From contig NZ_AUBQ01000013.1 of the NCBI RefSeq assembly GCF_000429325.1, positions 124,001 through 188,000 on the forward strand: a stretch of 64,000 nt of DNA, read 5' to 3'. How positions within the stretch are numbered: position 1 is the stretch's first letter; each line of letters begins with the position of its first letter. The stretch is from Fundidesulfovibrio putealis DSM 16056 (GTDB lineage Bacteria; Desulfobacterota; Desulfovibrionia; Desulfovibrionales; Desulfovibrionaceae). Both the position numbers and the translations under genes were made by a program. Of this stretch, positions 35,772 through 43,943 are shown one piece after another. The notes beneath the pieces were generated by a model. It had not been told where the DNA came from and ran no database searches. It saw only the letters and a list, made by a program, of their open reading frames with translations.

Positions 35772-36719
35772 ATGCGCGTATCCATTGGTCTTGCCAAGGA
35801 CGACGCCGAAAAACGTCTCGAACAGAAAGGCGTCTCCCGCCGCGACTTCATGAAGTTCTGCGCGGCAGTGGCAACCACGCTCGGCATGGGTCCCGGCGCA
35901 GCCGCCGAAGTTGCGGCGGCCCTTACCGCCAAGAAACGCCCCAGCGTCGTCTATCTGCACGGCGCGGAATGCACCGGCTGCTCCGAAGCCGTGCTGCGCA
36001 CCTATGAACCGTACCTGGATGCCCTGATCCTGGACACCATCAGCCTCGACTACCATGAGACCATCATGGCCGCCGCCGGCGAAGCCGCTGAAGACGCCCT
36101 GCACAAGGCCGTCAACTCGCCCGACGGATTCGTCCTGGTGTGCGAGGGTGGCATCCCCATGAAGGACAACGGCATCTACGGCATGGTCGGCGGACACACC
36201 ATGCTTCAGATCGTGAAGGATTGCGCCCCCAAGGCCAAGGCCATCATCGCCATGGGCACCTGCGCCACCTTCGGCGGCGTCCAGGCCGCCAAGCCCAACC
36301 CCACGGGCGCCGTCTCCGTCGCCAAGGCCCTTGACCGCAAGGACATCATCAACATCGCCGGCTGCCCGCCCAACCCCATCAACTTCGTGGGTGCGGTGGT
36401 GCTGTTCCTGAAGGGCGAGAAGATCGAGCTGGATTCGCTGAACCGCCCCAAGGCGTTCTTCGGCAAGTCCGTCCACGACCAGTGCGAGCGCGTGAAGTTC
36501 TTCGACGAAGGAAAGTTCGCCAAGAGCTTCGACTCCGAAGAGGCCAAGAAAGGCTACTGCCTCTACGAGCTGGGCTGCCGTGGTCCCGAGACCTTCAACA
36601 ACTGCCCCAAGGTGCTGTTCAACTCGACTAACTGGCCCGTGAAGGCCGGTCACCCCTGCATCGGCTGCTCCGAGCCCGATTTCTGGGACACCATGACCCC
36701 CTTCTACGCGCCCCGTTAG
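35772..36719 (+). CDS. hynB: Periplasmic [NiFe] hydrogenase small subunit
   Basis: 315 residues. Tat signal [10 protein letters not shown] (about residues 21-30) exports the dimer. Mature part begins with the proximal 4Fe-4S ligands ECTGCSE, later CATFGG and AGCPPNP, and the distal/medial ligands in the C-terminal segment ([30 protein letters not shown]). These iron-sulfur clusters carry electrons from the active site to periplasmic cytochrome c3. A GGGAGG site precedes the ATG. It is followed 48 bases later by hynA. Confidence 0.96.
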   Translation: MRVSIGLAKDDAEKRLEQKGVSRRDFMKFCAAVATTLGMGPGAAAEVAAALTAKKRPSVVYLHGAECTGCSEAVLRTYEPYLDALILDTISLDYHETIMAAAGEAAEDALHKAVNSPDGFVLVCEGGIPMKDNGIYGMVGGHTMLQIVKDCAPKAKAIIAMGTCATFGGVQAAKPNPTGAVSVAKALDRKDIINIAGCPPNPINFVGAVVLFLKGEKIELDSLNRPKAFFGKSVHDQCERVKFFDEGKFAKSFDSEEAKKGYCLYELGCRGPETFNNCPKVLFNSTNWPVKAGHPCIGCSEPDFWDTMTPFYAPR

Positions 36720-36767
36720 TCTGAATTGCATTACGCTTGAACCGCAGCACACCTCACGGAGGAAGAC

Positions 36768-38459
36768 ATGGCTGACAGCAAGCCTCAGGTTATGAAAACG
36801 CCCCAGAGCACCTTCACCGGCCCGGTAGTGGTCGACCCCGTTACCCGTATCGAGGGTCACCTGCGCATGGTCGTTGAAGTTGAAGCCGGTAAAATCAAGA
36901 ACGCGTGGAGCTCCTCGCAGCTCTTCCGTGGCCTTGAAATCATCCTCAAGGGCCGCGACCCCCGCGACGCCCAGCACTTCACCCAGCGCTCCTGCGGCGT
37001 CTGCACCTACGTGCACGCCCTGGCCTCCACCCGCGCGGTCGACAACGCCGTGGGCGTGAAGGTTCCCGAGAACGCCACCATCATGCGCAACCTGGTCATG
37101 GCCTCGCAGTACCTGCATGACCACATCGTCCACTTCTATCACCTGCACGCCCTGGACTGGGTGGACGTCACCAGCGCCCTGAAGGCCGACCCCGTCAAGG
37201 CCGCTCAGATCGCCAACTCCATCTCGCCCCGCAAGACCGAAGCCTCCGCCCTCAAGGCCGTTCAGGACAAGGTCAAGGCCCTGGTCGACTCCGGCCAGCT
37301 GGGCATCTTCACCAACGCGTACTTCCTGGGCGGACACCAGTCCTACTATCTGCCCCCCGAAGTGAACCTGATCGCCACCGCCCACTACCTCGAGGCTCTG
37401 CACCTCCAGGTGAAGGCCGCGCGCGCCATGGCCATCTTCGGCGCCAAGAACCCCCACACCCAGTTCACCGTGGTGGGCGGCTGCACCAACTACGACGCCC
37501 TGCGCCCCGAGCGCATCGCCGAGTTCGTCACCCTGTTCAAGGAAGTCAAAAAGTTCGTGGATGAAGTCTACATCCCCGACCTCTTGACCGTCGCCTCCTA
37601 CTACAAGGACTGGGCCGCCATCGGCGGAACCTCCAACTTCCTGTGCTTCGGCGAGTTCCCCCAGAAGAGCGAGTTCGGCTTCGACGACCGCTTCCTGCCC
37701 GCCGGCTACATCATGAAGCGCGACCTGAAGGGCGTGAAGCCCGTCGATCCCAAGCAGATCATGGAGCACGTGGCCCACTCCTGGTACAAGGGCAACGAAG
37801 CCAAGCATCCCTACGAGGGCGTCACCGATCCCCAGTACACCAACCTGGATGACAAGGACCGCTACTCCTGGATGAAGGCCCCCCGTTACATGAACGAGCC
37901 CATGGAGACCGGCCCGCTGGCCAAGGTCCTGGTGGCCTACTCCAAGGGCCACAAGGCCACCGTCAAGACCGTGGACATGGTCTGCAAGAAGCTGGGCGTC
38001 ACCACCGCCGCCCTGTTCTCCACCCTGGGCCGCACCGCTGCACGCGGCATCGAAACCGCCGTCATCGCGGGCGAGATGGAAGCCTGGGTGAAGAAGCTGG
38101 CCGACAACGTGAAGAAGGGCAACACCAAGCTCTATCAGGACTGGAAGATGCCCGACAGCGCCCAGGGCGTCGGCTTCGTGGACGCCCCCCGTGGCGCCCT
38201 GTCCCACTGGATCGACATCAAGGGCGGCAAGATCAACAACTTCCAGCTGGTCGTGCCCTCCACCTGGAGCCTCGGACCCCGCTGCGCCGCTGGCAAGCTG
38301 TCCCCGGTCGAAGAGGCCCTGATCGGCACCCCGATCGCCGATCCCAAGCGCCCGGTCGAAATCCTGCGCACCATCCACTCCTTCGACCCCTGCATCGCCT
38401 GCGGCGTGCACGTGATCGAGCCGGAGTCCAACGAAGTGCTGAGCTTCAAGGTGCTGTAA
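36768..38459 (+). CDS. hynA: Periplasmic [NiFe] hydrogenase large subunit
   Basis: 563 residues. Nickel ligands are present at both ends: RSCGVCTYVHALAS near residue 75 and DPCIACGVHV near the C-terminus. The second motif has Cys, not selenocysteine, so this is the NiFe, not NiFeSe, type. The 15 residues after the final His (VIEPESNEVLSFKVL) are the expected maturation peptide removed by the HynD-type protease at 43944. It oxidises H2 in the periplasm. GGAGGAAG precedes the ATG and a strong terminator follows. Confidence 0.97.
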   Translation: MADSKPQVMKTPQSTFTGPVVVDPVTRIEGHLRMVVEVEAGKIKNAWSSSQLFRGLEIILKGRDPRDAQHFTQRSCGVCTYVHALASTRAVDNAVGVKVPENATIMRNLVMASQYLHDHIVHFYHLHALDWVDVTSALKADPVKAAQIANSISPRKTEASALKAVQDKVKALVDSGQLGIFTNAYFLGGHQSYYLPPEVNLIATAHYLEALHLQVKAARAMAIFGAKNPHTQFTVVGGCTNYDALRPERIAEFVTLFKEVKKFVDEVYIPDLLTVASYYKDWAAIGGTSNFLCFGEFPQKSEFGFDDRFLPAGYIMKRDLKGVKPVDPKQIMEHVAHSWYKGNEAKHPYEGVTDPQYTNLDDKDRYSWMKAPRYMNEPMETGPLAKVLVAYSKGHKATVKTVDMVCKKLGVTTAALFSTLGRTAARGIETAVIAGEMEAWVKKLADNVKKGNTKLYQDWKMPDSAQGVGFVDAPRGALSHWIDIKGGKINNFQLVVPSTWSLGPRCAAGKLSPVEEALIGTPIADPKRPVEILRTIHSFDPCIACGVHVIEPESNEVLSFKVL

Positions 38460-38494
38460 GAAGCTACCGAGTTGCTTGATTGATTCGAAATGAG

Positions 38495-38524
38495 AGGGGG
38501 TCGCGAAAGCGGCCCCCTTTTTTT
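38495..38524 (+). terminator. Rho-independent terminator of hynBA
   Basis: AGGGGGTCGC-GAAA-GCGGCCCCCT followed by seven Ts, with one T-G pair in the stem and a stable GAAA tetraloop. Confidence 0.93.
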
Positions 38525-38529
38525 ATCTC

Positions 38530-38560
38530 TTTTCCCACATAGCGCTATGTGGGGTGAAAT
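38530..38560 (+). repeat. 31-bp conserved palindromic element, module copy 2
   Basis: CCCACATAGCGCTATGTGGG (38534-38553) with TTTT before and GTGAAAT after, identical over 31 bases to 20607-20637 (opposite strand). It starts only 6 bases after the hynBA terminator and lies 77 bases before gene A. It could be a regulator site, a recombination scar or an RNA hairpin. Confidence 0.88.
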
Positions 38561-38636
38561 ATTTTCGGATCTGACTAGTCATACGGAGGCCTCGGCGCGG
38601 GAAGCCGGGGTAAATACCCTTACGGAGGTTCCCCGT

Positions 38637-39482
38637 ATGCCTTATCCCGTAAACATTGGTTCCGATCTGGCTGATGAACAGGCCCGCAAGCGCAAACTGT
38701 ACGAAGACGCCCTGGACCGCTTCGCCGGATTCGAACCCGGCGAGTCCCAGCTCAGCGACGAACAGATCATGGCCCGCCGCGCCGCGCGGCAGCAATCCGG
38801 CGTGCCAGCCGGACTCTCCCGGCACCAGCCGTTCGCGCAGTTCGCCCAACGAGGCGTCAACCACATCCCCTTCGAAACACTCCTGGCCCACCTGAAGGCC
38901 CAACCCGGTATGGTCGAACACCTGGAAGGCATCGACCTGGACGGGGACGGCATCCCGGACATCCCCCCGCAGCCGTCGCCCCAGATGATGGCCCCCCCCA
39001 TGGGGCGCATGCAGTGGCAGGCCATGCTGCAAAACCATCAGCAGGCACGACATGCGCGCCGCGCCCAGCGCAAGGCCGTCAACAACGAGATGCTGCTGGC
39101 GTACCTGCGGACGCATGATCCGCTGTTCGGGCTCGTTCATGCAAAAGTCGAGGCTTACGTGAAGGCCCTTCCCCTCAAGTTGCAACGCCCTGTCCTGCGC
39201 GCCGTGGAGGAGACTCCGGGAGCCTACATCGCCCTCTACAAGGAGATGCGCGATATGGTGACGGCTACCATGCGCATCGGCGGCAGGATGGCCGGGAGGC
39301 ATGGTCAAAGGCGTTCGGTCCGCCGTCAGGGCGCTCCCCAACTGGAGAGCGCGGGCATGATCGACGAGCGTTCGCCCGGCGCGACCCGCGCAGCCGAGCG
39401 CGCCGCCCTGGTCAAGCGCGTGAAGGCAGGAGGAGCCAGGGAGGGCGACCTGCTCAAGTACCTGGAACTGTCCGGCCTGTAG
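38637..39482 (+). CDS. Uncharacterised protein, module gene A (copy 2, full length)
   Basis: 281 residues from an ATG preceded by ACGGAGG. Charged N-terminal part (about 1-95: ARKRKLYEDALDRFAGFEP, LSDEQIMARRAARQQSG), then HLEGIDLDGDGIPDIP (about 98-113), a calcium-loop-like D-x-D-G-D-G motif, a Met/Gln/Arg-rich stretch (MGRMQWQAMLQNHQQARHAR), a helical region and a C-terminal 46 residues nearly identical to copy 1 (ends GAREGDLLKYLELSGL). No signal peptide or membrane segment. Strong C-terminal conservation against a drifted middle suggests the tail is a targeting or interaction domain. Family not recognised; a virion-like or scaffold role is speculative. Confidence 0.75.
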   Translation: MPYPVNIGSDLADEQARKRKLYEDALDRFAGFEPGESQLSDEQIMARRAARQQSGVPAGLSRHQPFAQFAQRGVNHIPFETLLAHLKAQPGMVEHLEGIDLDGDGIPDIPPQPSPQMMAPPMGRMQWQAMLQNHQQARHARRAQRKAVNNEMLLAYLRTHDPLFGLVHAKVEAYVKALPLKLQRPVLRAVEETPGAYIALYKEMRDMVTATMRIGGRMAGRHGQRRSVRRQGAPQLESAGMIDERSPGATRAAERAALVKRVKAGGAREGDLLKYLELSGL

Positions 39483-39604
39483 CCGGTGCGGACGTTGGGC
39501 CGGGCATGTGGCCCGGCCCTTGACGCACAGATCGCCCGGCATGCCCATGAAGCAGGCACTGGGAGAATCGCTCAACGTAAAATCGACAATTCACGAGGAA
39601 ACAC

Positions 39605-39670
39605 ATGAGTACCGAAGTAAATCATGACAACGGCGACACCGGGGATACCGGCGAGCACGGCGGAGCATGA
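39605..39670 (+). CDS. Very small acidic/glycine-rich peptide (21 aa)
   Basis: 21 codons: MSTEVNHDNGDTGDTGEHGGA. GAGGAAAC lies before the ATG, and its stop overlaps the next ATG (ATGA), so it may serve as a leader that couples translation. Very short, hence only modest support. Confidence 0.4.
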   Translation: MSTEVNHDNGDTGDTGEHGGA

Positions 39671-39897
39671 CCTTCGGAACGAGCTTTGATCCGAACAACG
39701 ACCTGCGCAAGAATGCGTTTGGCGTGCCGGAGTACAGAGGGTTCAGGATGCTCGGTGGGGAAATGTATTCGCCAAATGAAATTTCTCAACCCCATCAGCC
39801 GGACAATGCTTCAAGTCCACAGAAAAAGGAACTCAGTGAAGCAGAGAGACTCATGCTGGCAGGGACCTACGGAGTCATGACTAAAGAATTGACTTAG
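39667..39897 (+). CDS. Uncharacterised 76-aa protein, module gene B-like (copy 2)
   Basis: 76 residues (MTFGTSFDPNNDLRKNAFG...). The segment KKELSEAERLMLAGTYGVM matches the C-terminal part of module gene B in copy 1 (GKELSDAEKWQLAYNGGRV). The stop TAG is followed at once by an in-frame TGA, after which the frame stays open for 40 more codons to 40023 with protein-like content (LFNRALSRIAAVGATVNSG). It may therefore be the shortened remnant of a longer gene. Coupled to the 21-codon gene upstream by ATGA. Confidence 0.5.
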   Translation: MTFGTSFDPNNDLRKNAFGVPEYRGFRMLGGEMYSPNEISQPHQPDNASSPQKKELSEAERLMLAGTYGVMTKELT

Positions 39898-40050
39898 TGA
39901 TTTCTCGACAAAGCAATCCCTCTAAACACCCTGTTCAACAGAGCTCTATCAAGGATTGCTGCTGTAGGAGCTACCGTTAATTCCGGCTCCCAACTCAAGA
40001 ATGGAAACGGAAAAGAAGGATAACAGAGTAAAGGAGAGTAAGTACCTTGC

Positions 40051-40083
40051 CGTTAGAGACAAGGTCATGCCTTGTCTCTAACG
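40051..40083. terminator. Hairpin at convergence point of module copy 2
   Basis: CGTTAGAGACAAGG and its exact complement around a 5-base loop. The stop codon of the minus-strand 29-residue peptide gene lies in one arm. It probably terminates transcription from both directions. Confidence 0.75.
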
Positions 40084-40167
40084 AAACAAAACAATGAACT
40101 GTACAGTATAATATGCAAGCCCAGCACCGAAAGCCATTGCCAATACCTTGCAAATCAGTACCCTCAT
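40078..40167 (-). CDS. Small membrane peptide (29 aa), module copy 2
   Basis: 29 residues beginning MRVLICKVLAMAFGAGLAYY, a single hydrophobic helix with a C-terminal LFR. It starts 4 bases after the stop of the 32-residue peptide gene, with AGGGTGA as ribosome site. It matches the last peptide of module copy 1 (18938-19030) in length, MR start and AYY position. Its stop lies inside a hairpin. Function unknown. Confidence 0.5.
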   Translation of the reverse strand: MRVLICKVLAMAFGAGLAYYTVQFIVLFR

Positions 40168-40171
40168 ATGG

Positions 40172-40270
40172 TCACCCTGAGTATAATAATAAAGCCGTAA
40201 AAATAAGCCAGTACCAAAAGATATCCGACAAGAAGTCGCTACGAGTATAATATTTCCCGAAAATTTCCAT
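40172..40270 (-). CDS. Small membrane peptide (32 aa), module copy 2
   Basis: 32 residues beginning MEIFGKYYTRSDFLSDIF, followed by a hydrophobic WYWLIFTALLLY segment. A strong GGAGG site sits 7 bases before the ATG, supporting it as a real gene. Second of three tandem minus-strand peptide genes. No relative recognised outside this window. Confidence 0.5.
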   Translation of the reverse strand: MEIFGKYYTRSDFLSDIFWYWLIFTALLLYSG

Positions 40271-40342
40271 CCCTAAGCCTCCCCGCATTTCTCTAGCACA
40301 CGCCGTTAGGCCGAACATCGAGCGGAAGATACGACTAATACG

Positions 40343-40381
40343 ATAGGGTCATTGCAGCCTTTAAGGCTGCAATGACCCTAT
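40343..40381. terminator. 18-bp perfect hairpin between peptide genes
   Basis: ATAGGGTCATTGCAGCCT and its exact complement around TTA. It begins at the stop codon of the 41-residue peptide gene (minus strand). There is no long T-run, so it may be a partial terminator or an RNA-processing site. Confidence 0.7.
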
Positions 40382-40503
40382 TGGCAAATCGCCATAAAAT
40401 GGTCGAGATTGAGAAGGAATATAATCAGATGAAAAACTATGCACGACCCTGCACACTCATATACTTTGCTTTTGAGTCGATCCCGTGCGTCTCTCTGGTT
40501 CAT
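40378..40503 (-). CDS. Small membrane peptide (41 aa), module copy 2
   Basis: 41 residues: a charged N-terminus (MNQRDARDRLKSKVYEC), then a hydrophobic stretch (CIVFHLIIFLLNL). AGGAG lies 7 bases before the ATG. Same length as the 18802-18927 peptide of copy 1, with VYE just before the hydrophobic part in both. First of the three tandem minus-strand peptide genes. Function unknown. Confidence 0.5.
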   Translation of the reverse strand: MNQRDARDRLKSKVYECAGSCIVFHLIIFLLNLDHFMAICQ

Positions 40504-40688
40504 GGTGAAACTCCTAATTTGAGCAGAGAATGAATTTCCCTGAATAATAGAGCAATATACCCGTAGTCAGGGCACATCGAGTAAAAATATCGCACAGGAG
40601 TGTCAATCTCCATGTCTCCTTTGTGGGTCTGTAAAACATACTAAATTGCCCTCACGCGTGATGTATGGTTGTTTCCTAATGTGATATT

Positions 40689-41015
40689 CTAACGGAAAAT
40701 GAAAAGGCTCAACCTTAAAAGGAGGAGAAGAATCAAAGACACAAGGGCTGCCCCCGCCAAGACGGCAATCTCGTACGCTATCCTTTGCGGCCACGACAAC
40801 GGCCCGTCCCCTGGAATGCTTATTTCGGGAAGAGGCGGAGCCGGGTGCTTCTCTTCGTCGTACAGTGCCTCTTGGTAGGCGTCGGACGGTTCCCCGACAT
40901 TCGGTTTGAAGGGTTTGGAGCGCACGAACATGAACCCCAGGACCAACGCCAGCGGCACTATGCCGACAAGCGCCAGTTTCAGAATTGTCCAGACGTCGCT
41001 TTGTACGCTGCTCAC
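40689..41015 (-). CDS. Small two-TM membrane protein
   Basis: 108 residues from a GTG start with AAGGA six bases upstream. One hydrophobic segment near residues 12-30 (LALVGIVPLALVLGFMFV), a Pro/Glu-rich middle, and a second near 84-104 ending in basic residues. No family recognised. Same strand as the three peptide genes downstream of it, about 185 bases away, so it may be part of the same accessory segment. GC content is lower than in the core genes. Confidence 0.55.
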   Translation of the reverse strand: MSSVQSDVWTILKLALVGIVPLALVLGFMFVRSKPFKPNVGEPSDAYQEALYDEEKHPAPPLPEISIPGDGPLSWPQRIAYEIAVLAGAALVSLILLLLLRLSLFIFR

Positions 41016-41126
41016 ATAAATTCCTTGCCAGTCATACGTGATGCCACATACAATATGTGCGAACGTCAGTCAATATTGTGTGTCAGTCGCACCAGAAGAT
41101 GGACACCTTCTAACTGAAAAGGTGCA

Positions 41127-41594
41127 GTGGAATTTCCATCACCACTGAACACATCGACCTTGGACACAATGAAAACACCTTTCAAAATAGCATTTCCAAT
41201 GCGCAGCTTAATACTTTCAGCCCTCAAACTGACAGCCCCCATCGCCTTTCTGCTCTTTGGCGCCATCGTACTCCTTGGAATATACGATTGCCACCCAACA
41301 GCCGAAGATGTTTCCAGGCTGCAAACACTTTCCGACCGTTACCCTCGCTACAAATTGAGTTTCGATTGCGATCTTTATCTGAAAGTAATGGCACTTGACC
41401 CTCTCTCCCCACATTCCGACCAAACAGTCATCGACATCTACAACATATTCTTTGCAAAAGATGACGGCAAACTCAAACGAGACACTCCGTTCGTATATGT
41501 CAATTTTTATAACAACAAAGGTGACTTTCAATACCAGCTCATTCACGACTGGCAAATAAACGACTACGTAATGGGAAACAGGGAATTCTATTAG
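41127..41594 (+). CDS. Membrane-anchored hypothetical protein
   Basis: Up to 155 residues; starts at a GTG preceded by AAAAGG, with an alternative ATG at 41169. One N-terminal hydrophobic segment (LTAPIAFLLFGAIVLLGIY) is followed by a soluble domain with several Tyr/Asp-rich stretches (YVNFYNNKGDFQYQLIHDW), likely outside the cytoplasm. AT-rich compared with flanking genes, suggesting recent acquisition. No family recognised. Confidence 0.5.
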   Translation: MEFPSPLNTSTLDTMKTPFKIAFPMRSLILSALKLTAPIAFLLFGAIVLLGIYDCHPTAEDVSRLQTLSDRYPRYKLSFDCDLYLKVMALDPLSPHSDQTVIDIYNIFFAKDDGKLKRDTPFVYVNFYNNKGDFQYQLIHDWQINDYVMGNREFY

Positions 41595-41763
41595 CCTCGC
41601 ATCAAGTTCGACACCCGGAAGCCAAGACACTCACTGCGCATGAAGAAATTTGGCGGGGATGCACTCCTGGCAATCCAGCGCTACATCAACGACTATCACC
41701 TTCCATACGTACCTTCTCGCCAGAGGCATTGTCAGGGCAAGCGGTCGATTGATACAAAACGAA

Positions 41764-41786
41764 AAGGGGCCGCAAAAGCGCCCCCT
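41764..41786 (-). terminator. Rho-independent terminator of the beta-helix gene
   Basis: On the minus strand GGGGGCGC-TTTT-GCGGCCCC followed by TTTTC, 28 bases beyond the stop of the gene at 41815. One G-G opposition interrupts an otherwise good stem. Confidence 0.8.
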
Positions 41787-41814
41787 GTATTCGTCATGAA
41801 ATCGCCGAAAGAAG

Positions 41815-43764
41815 CTAATCCTCCTCCCCGCAGTTGCAGAAACAGGTCGGCTCGTACGGCCTCGGGGCTGGCTTGCGGCCCGCCGCGTAGAACCCGAACC
41901 TCTTGAACACGCTGGACCACAGGGTCACGTACTGGCCGTTGGCCCCCTTGAGCGTGTCCGGCACCCGCACCCGCGTCACCCGCCAATTGCCATATTGCGC
42001 GGGGATCACCGTCTTCATGGACCGCCCGCACACCTTGGCGTCCAGCCACAGCTTCCTGGTCACGCCGTCGCGCCGCACCGTCACCCGCAGGGCCACTGGT
42101 CCCGGCCCCACCAGGGGGGTCGAAAAAACGAGCTCCAGGTCCACGCCGGAATGCGCCAACCGCACCAGCCTGGGCATCTCCACGTAGTCCTCCTGGCCCT
42201 CCGGGGCCAGGAAGGCGAACGGAGGACCATCCACCAGGTCTCCGCTCCCCTGGTAGGCTCCGATGAGCGTGCCCGGCCCCGAACTCCAGCGCGAGTCTCC
42301 CGGCCAGTCCGTTCCCGGTTCGAGCGTGATCTCGCATCCCTGCCAGCCCTGTTTCAGGCGCAGGTCGCCCTTGTCGGGGTCAACGAAAGCTGCGCCGGGG
42401 TCCACCACGCCGTGCTGCTCCTGCTCGTATCTGGTGATCTGCTTCGGCCAGTCCAGGTTGCACAGGTCCCAGTCGAAGCTGACGCCGGTCTTCCATGCTT
42501 TTTTCAGGAAGTCGTCCCCCACGAACCGGTCCGCCCCGGTGCAACCGTCCGGGAAGGGATGGCGCACGGCCTCGGGCAGCGGGCACCCTGAGGCGTCGTC
42601 CTGCGGCACCGGGTCGTCCAGGAGGGTACGGAAGAGCACCGCGTTGTTGCGATGGGTGAGATGCGTGGTGGCTCCGCCCTTGATGAGCGAGTTGCACAGC
42701 CGGAAGCTGTTGTTGAAGGCGAACACCGGCTTGTCGGGCATGTCTCCGCCGGTGTCGTACTTGTAGACCTTGCCTCCCCGGCTTGGGTCCAGCGGGTTGC
42801 CCAGCTTGTCGGTTATCCAGCCGGTGTTCGCGAAGAAGTACCAGAAGCCGCCTACCACCTCATCCAGTGAGAACCAGGCGTGGGCGTTGTGGATGCGGTT
42901 GTGGTGTATCCACCAGTTGGTGGCGGCGCGCTCAGGCTCCACGGGATTGTCGCGGATGCGCAGCATGTGGTTGTCGTAGATTTCCACGTTGTGGTTCTGG
43001 GCGTATTTGGGTTTCTTGTCCGCCTTCATGCGCAGGCCGTTGAAGGCGTCGCAGATGGAGTTGCGACGCACCACCACGCTGCCGGGGATGCCCAGGCTGC
43101 CGAACAGGCCGCCGTTGTAGTAGAAGTACCGTTTGCGCTTGGAATCAAGCCACAGGATGTCGCGCCACATGGACCCTGTCGTGTCCTGGCGCCATTTGTT
43201 GTCCTCAAGCAGGATGTGGTGGCAGCCCTGCCCGCGCGCGTACACCAGATAGCGGCTGTCCTTGGCCGTCATGCCCCGCACCGTTATGTAGGAGGAGTCC
43301 TCCAGATAGATGAACGACGGCCAGCAGCTCTCCACCTCGAAGTTCTCGAATTCGATCCAGGCGCAGTCCTTGAGCTTGAAAAAAGCGAAGTGCTTCATCT
43401 CCGGGAGCATGGAGTCGTGGGGAACGCCGCCCAGGCCGCCGTCGAGTTGGGTGGCCTCGCCCAGGCCCCGGATGGTGATGGGCACGTCCGGTTTGCCGCT
43501 CAGCTCGTAGAGCTTCACCGGGCGGCAGACCGGCGGGTTGCCGGAATCCTCGTCGTAGAGCACGGGCGGCCAGTATTTGCCAGGAAGAAACTGGAGGATG
43601 TCCCCCGGACGAACGCAGGGCAGCACGTCGTTTATGGTGCGGGTCGTGAACAGCACGTCCTTGCCGCCCACCGCGACGAATCTGCAGTCTGCCTTATAGG
43701 TGATGTACAGGACGCGCCGACCGTTTTCCTCCCCGTATGCACGAGGCTCGCTTTTATCCGACAT
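41815..43764 (-). CDS. Right-handed beta-helix (pectate-lyase-like) protein
   Basis: 649 residues from the ATG at 43764 (GAGGAG five bases upstream). The middle (about 90-400) shows repeating short strand patterns of parallel beta-helix proteins (PITIRGLGEATQLDGG, FENFEVESCW, ITVRGMTAKDS, HNVEIYDNHML, WWIHHNRIHNAH, FAFNNSFRLC). The C-terminal 150 residues look like a separate beta domain and end FCNCGEED with two close cysteines. There is no clear signal peptide. It may degrade or bind polysaccharide, or be a tail-spike-like protein. It stands alone between the accessory module and the hydrogenase protease gene. Confidence 0.75.
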   Translation of the reverse strand: MSDKSEPRAYGEENGRRVLYITYKADCRFVAVGGKDVLFTTRTINDVLPCVRPGDILQFLPGKYWPPVLYDEDSGNPPVCRPVKLYELSGKPDVPITIRGLGEATQLDGGLGGVPHDSMLPEMKHFAFFKLKDCAWIEFENFEVESCWPSFIYLEDSSYITVRGMTAKDSRYLVYARGQGCHHILLEDNKWRQDTTGSMWRDILWLDSKRKRYFYYNGGLFGSLGIPGSVVVRRNSICDAFNGLRMKADKKPKYAQNHNVEIYDNHMLRIRDNPVEPERAATNWWIHHNRIHNAHAWFSLDEVVGGFWYFFANTGWITDKLGNPLDPSRGGKVYKYDTGGDMPDKPVFAFNNSFRLCNSLIKGGATTHLTHRNNAVLFRTLLDDPVPQDDASGCPLPEAVRHPFPDGCTGADRFVGDDFLKKAWKTGVSFDWDLCNLDWPKQITRYEQEQHGVVDPGAAFVDPDKGDLRLKQGWQGCEITLEPGTDWPGDSRWSSGPGTLIGAYQGSGDLVDGPPFAFLAPEGQEDYVEMPRLVRLAHSGVDLELVFSTPLVGPGPVALRVTVRRDGVTRKLWLDAKVCGRSMKTVIPAQYGNWRVTRVRVPDTLKGANGQYVTLWSSVFKRFGFYAAGRKPAPRPYEPTCFCNCGEED

Positions 43765-43943
43765 GGACACTCCTCGCTGGCTTGGTTGAACCTATACAAA
43801 TAAATACAAGAAGCGTGATCATGTGAGGCTTTGCGATAAAGTCACGATTCATATCCCAAGTCAACAGCCGTTTTGCGGGCGTCCGGGCTTGCCCCCCGAG
43901 CCGTTGCCGGGCATTATGCGCCATTCAAATCGACGGAGTGCAC

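Noticed and set aside
35673-38411. 912-codon minus-strand frame
   Set aside because: Antisense shadow of the hydrogenase subunits caused by GC-biased third positions.
41640-41906. 88-codon plus-strand frame
   Set aside because: It crosses the terminator of, and overlaps, the opposite beta-helix gene, and its second half is antisense to that gene.
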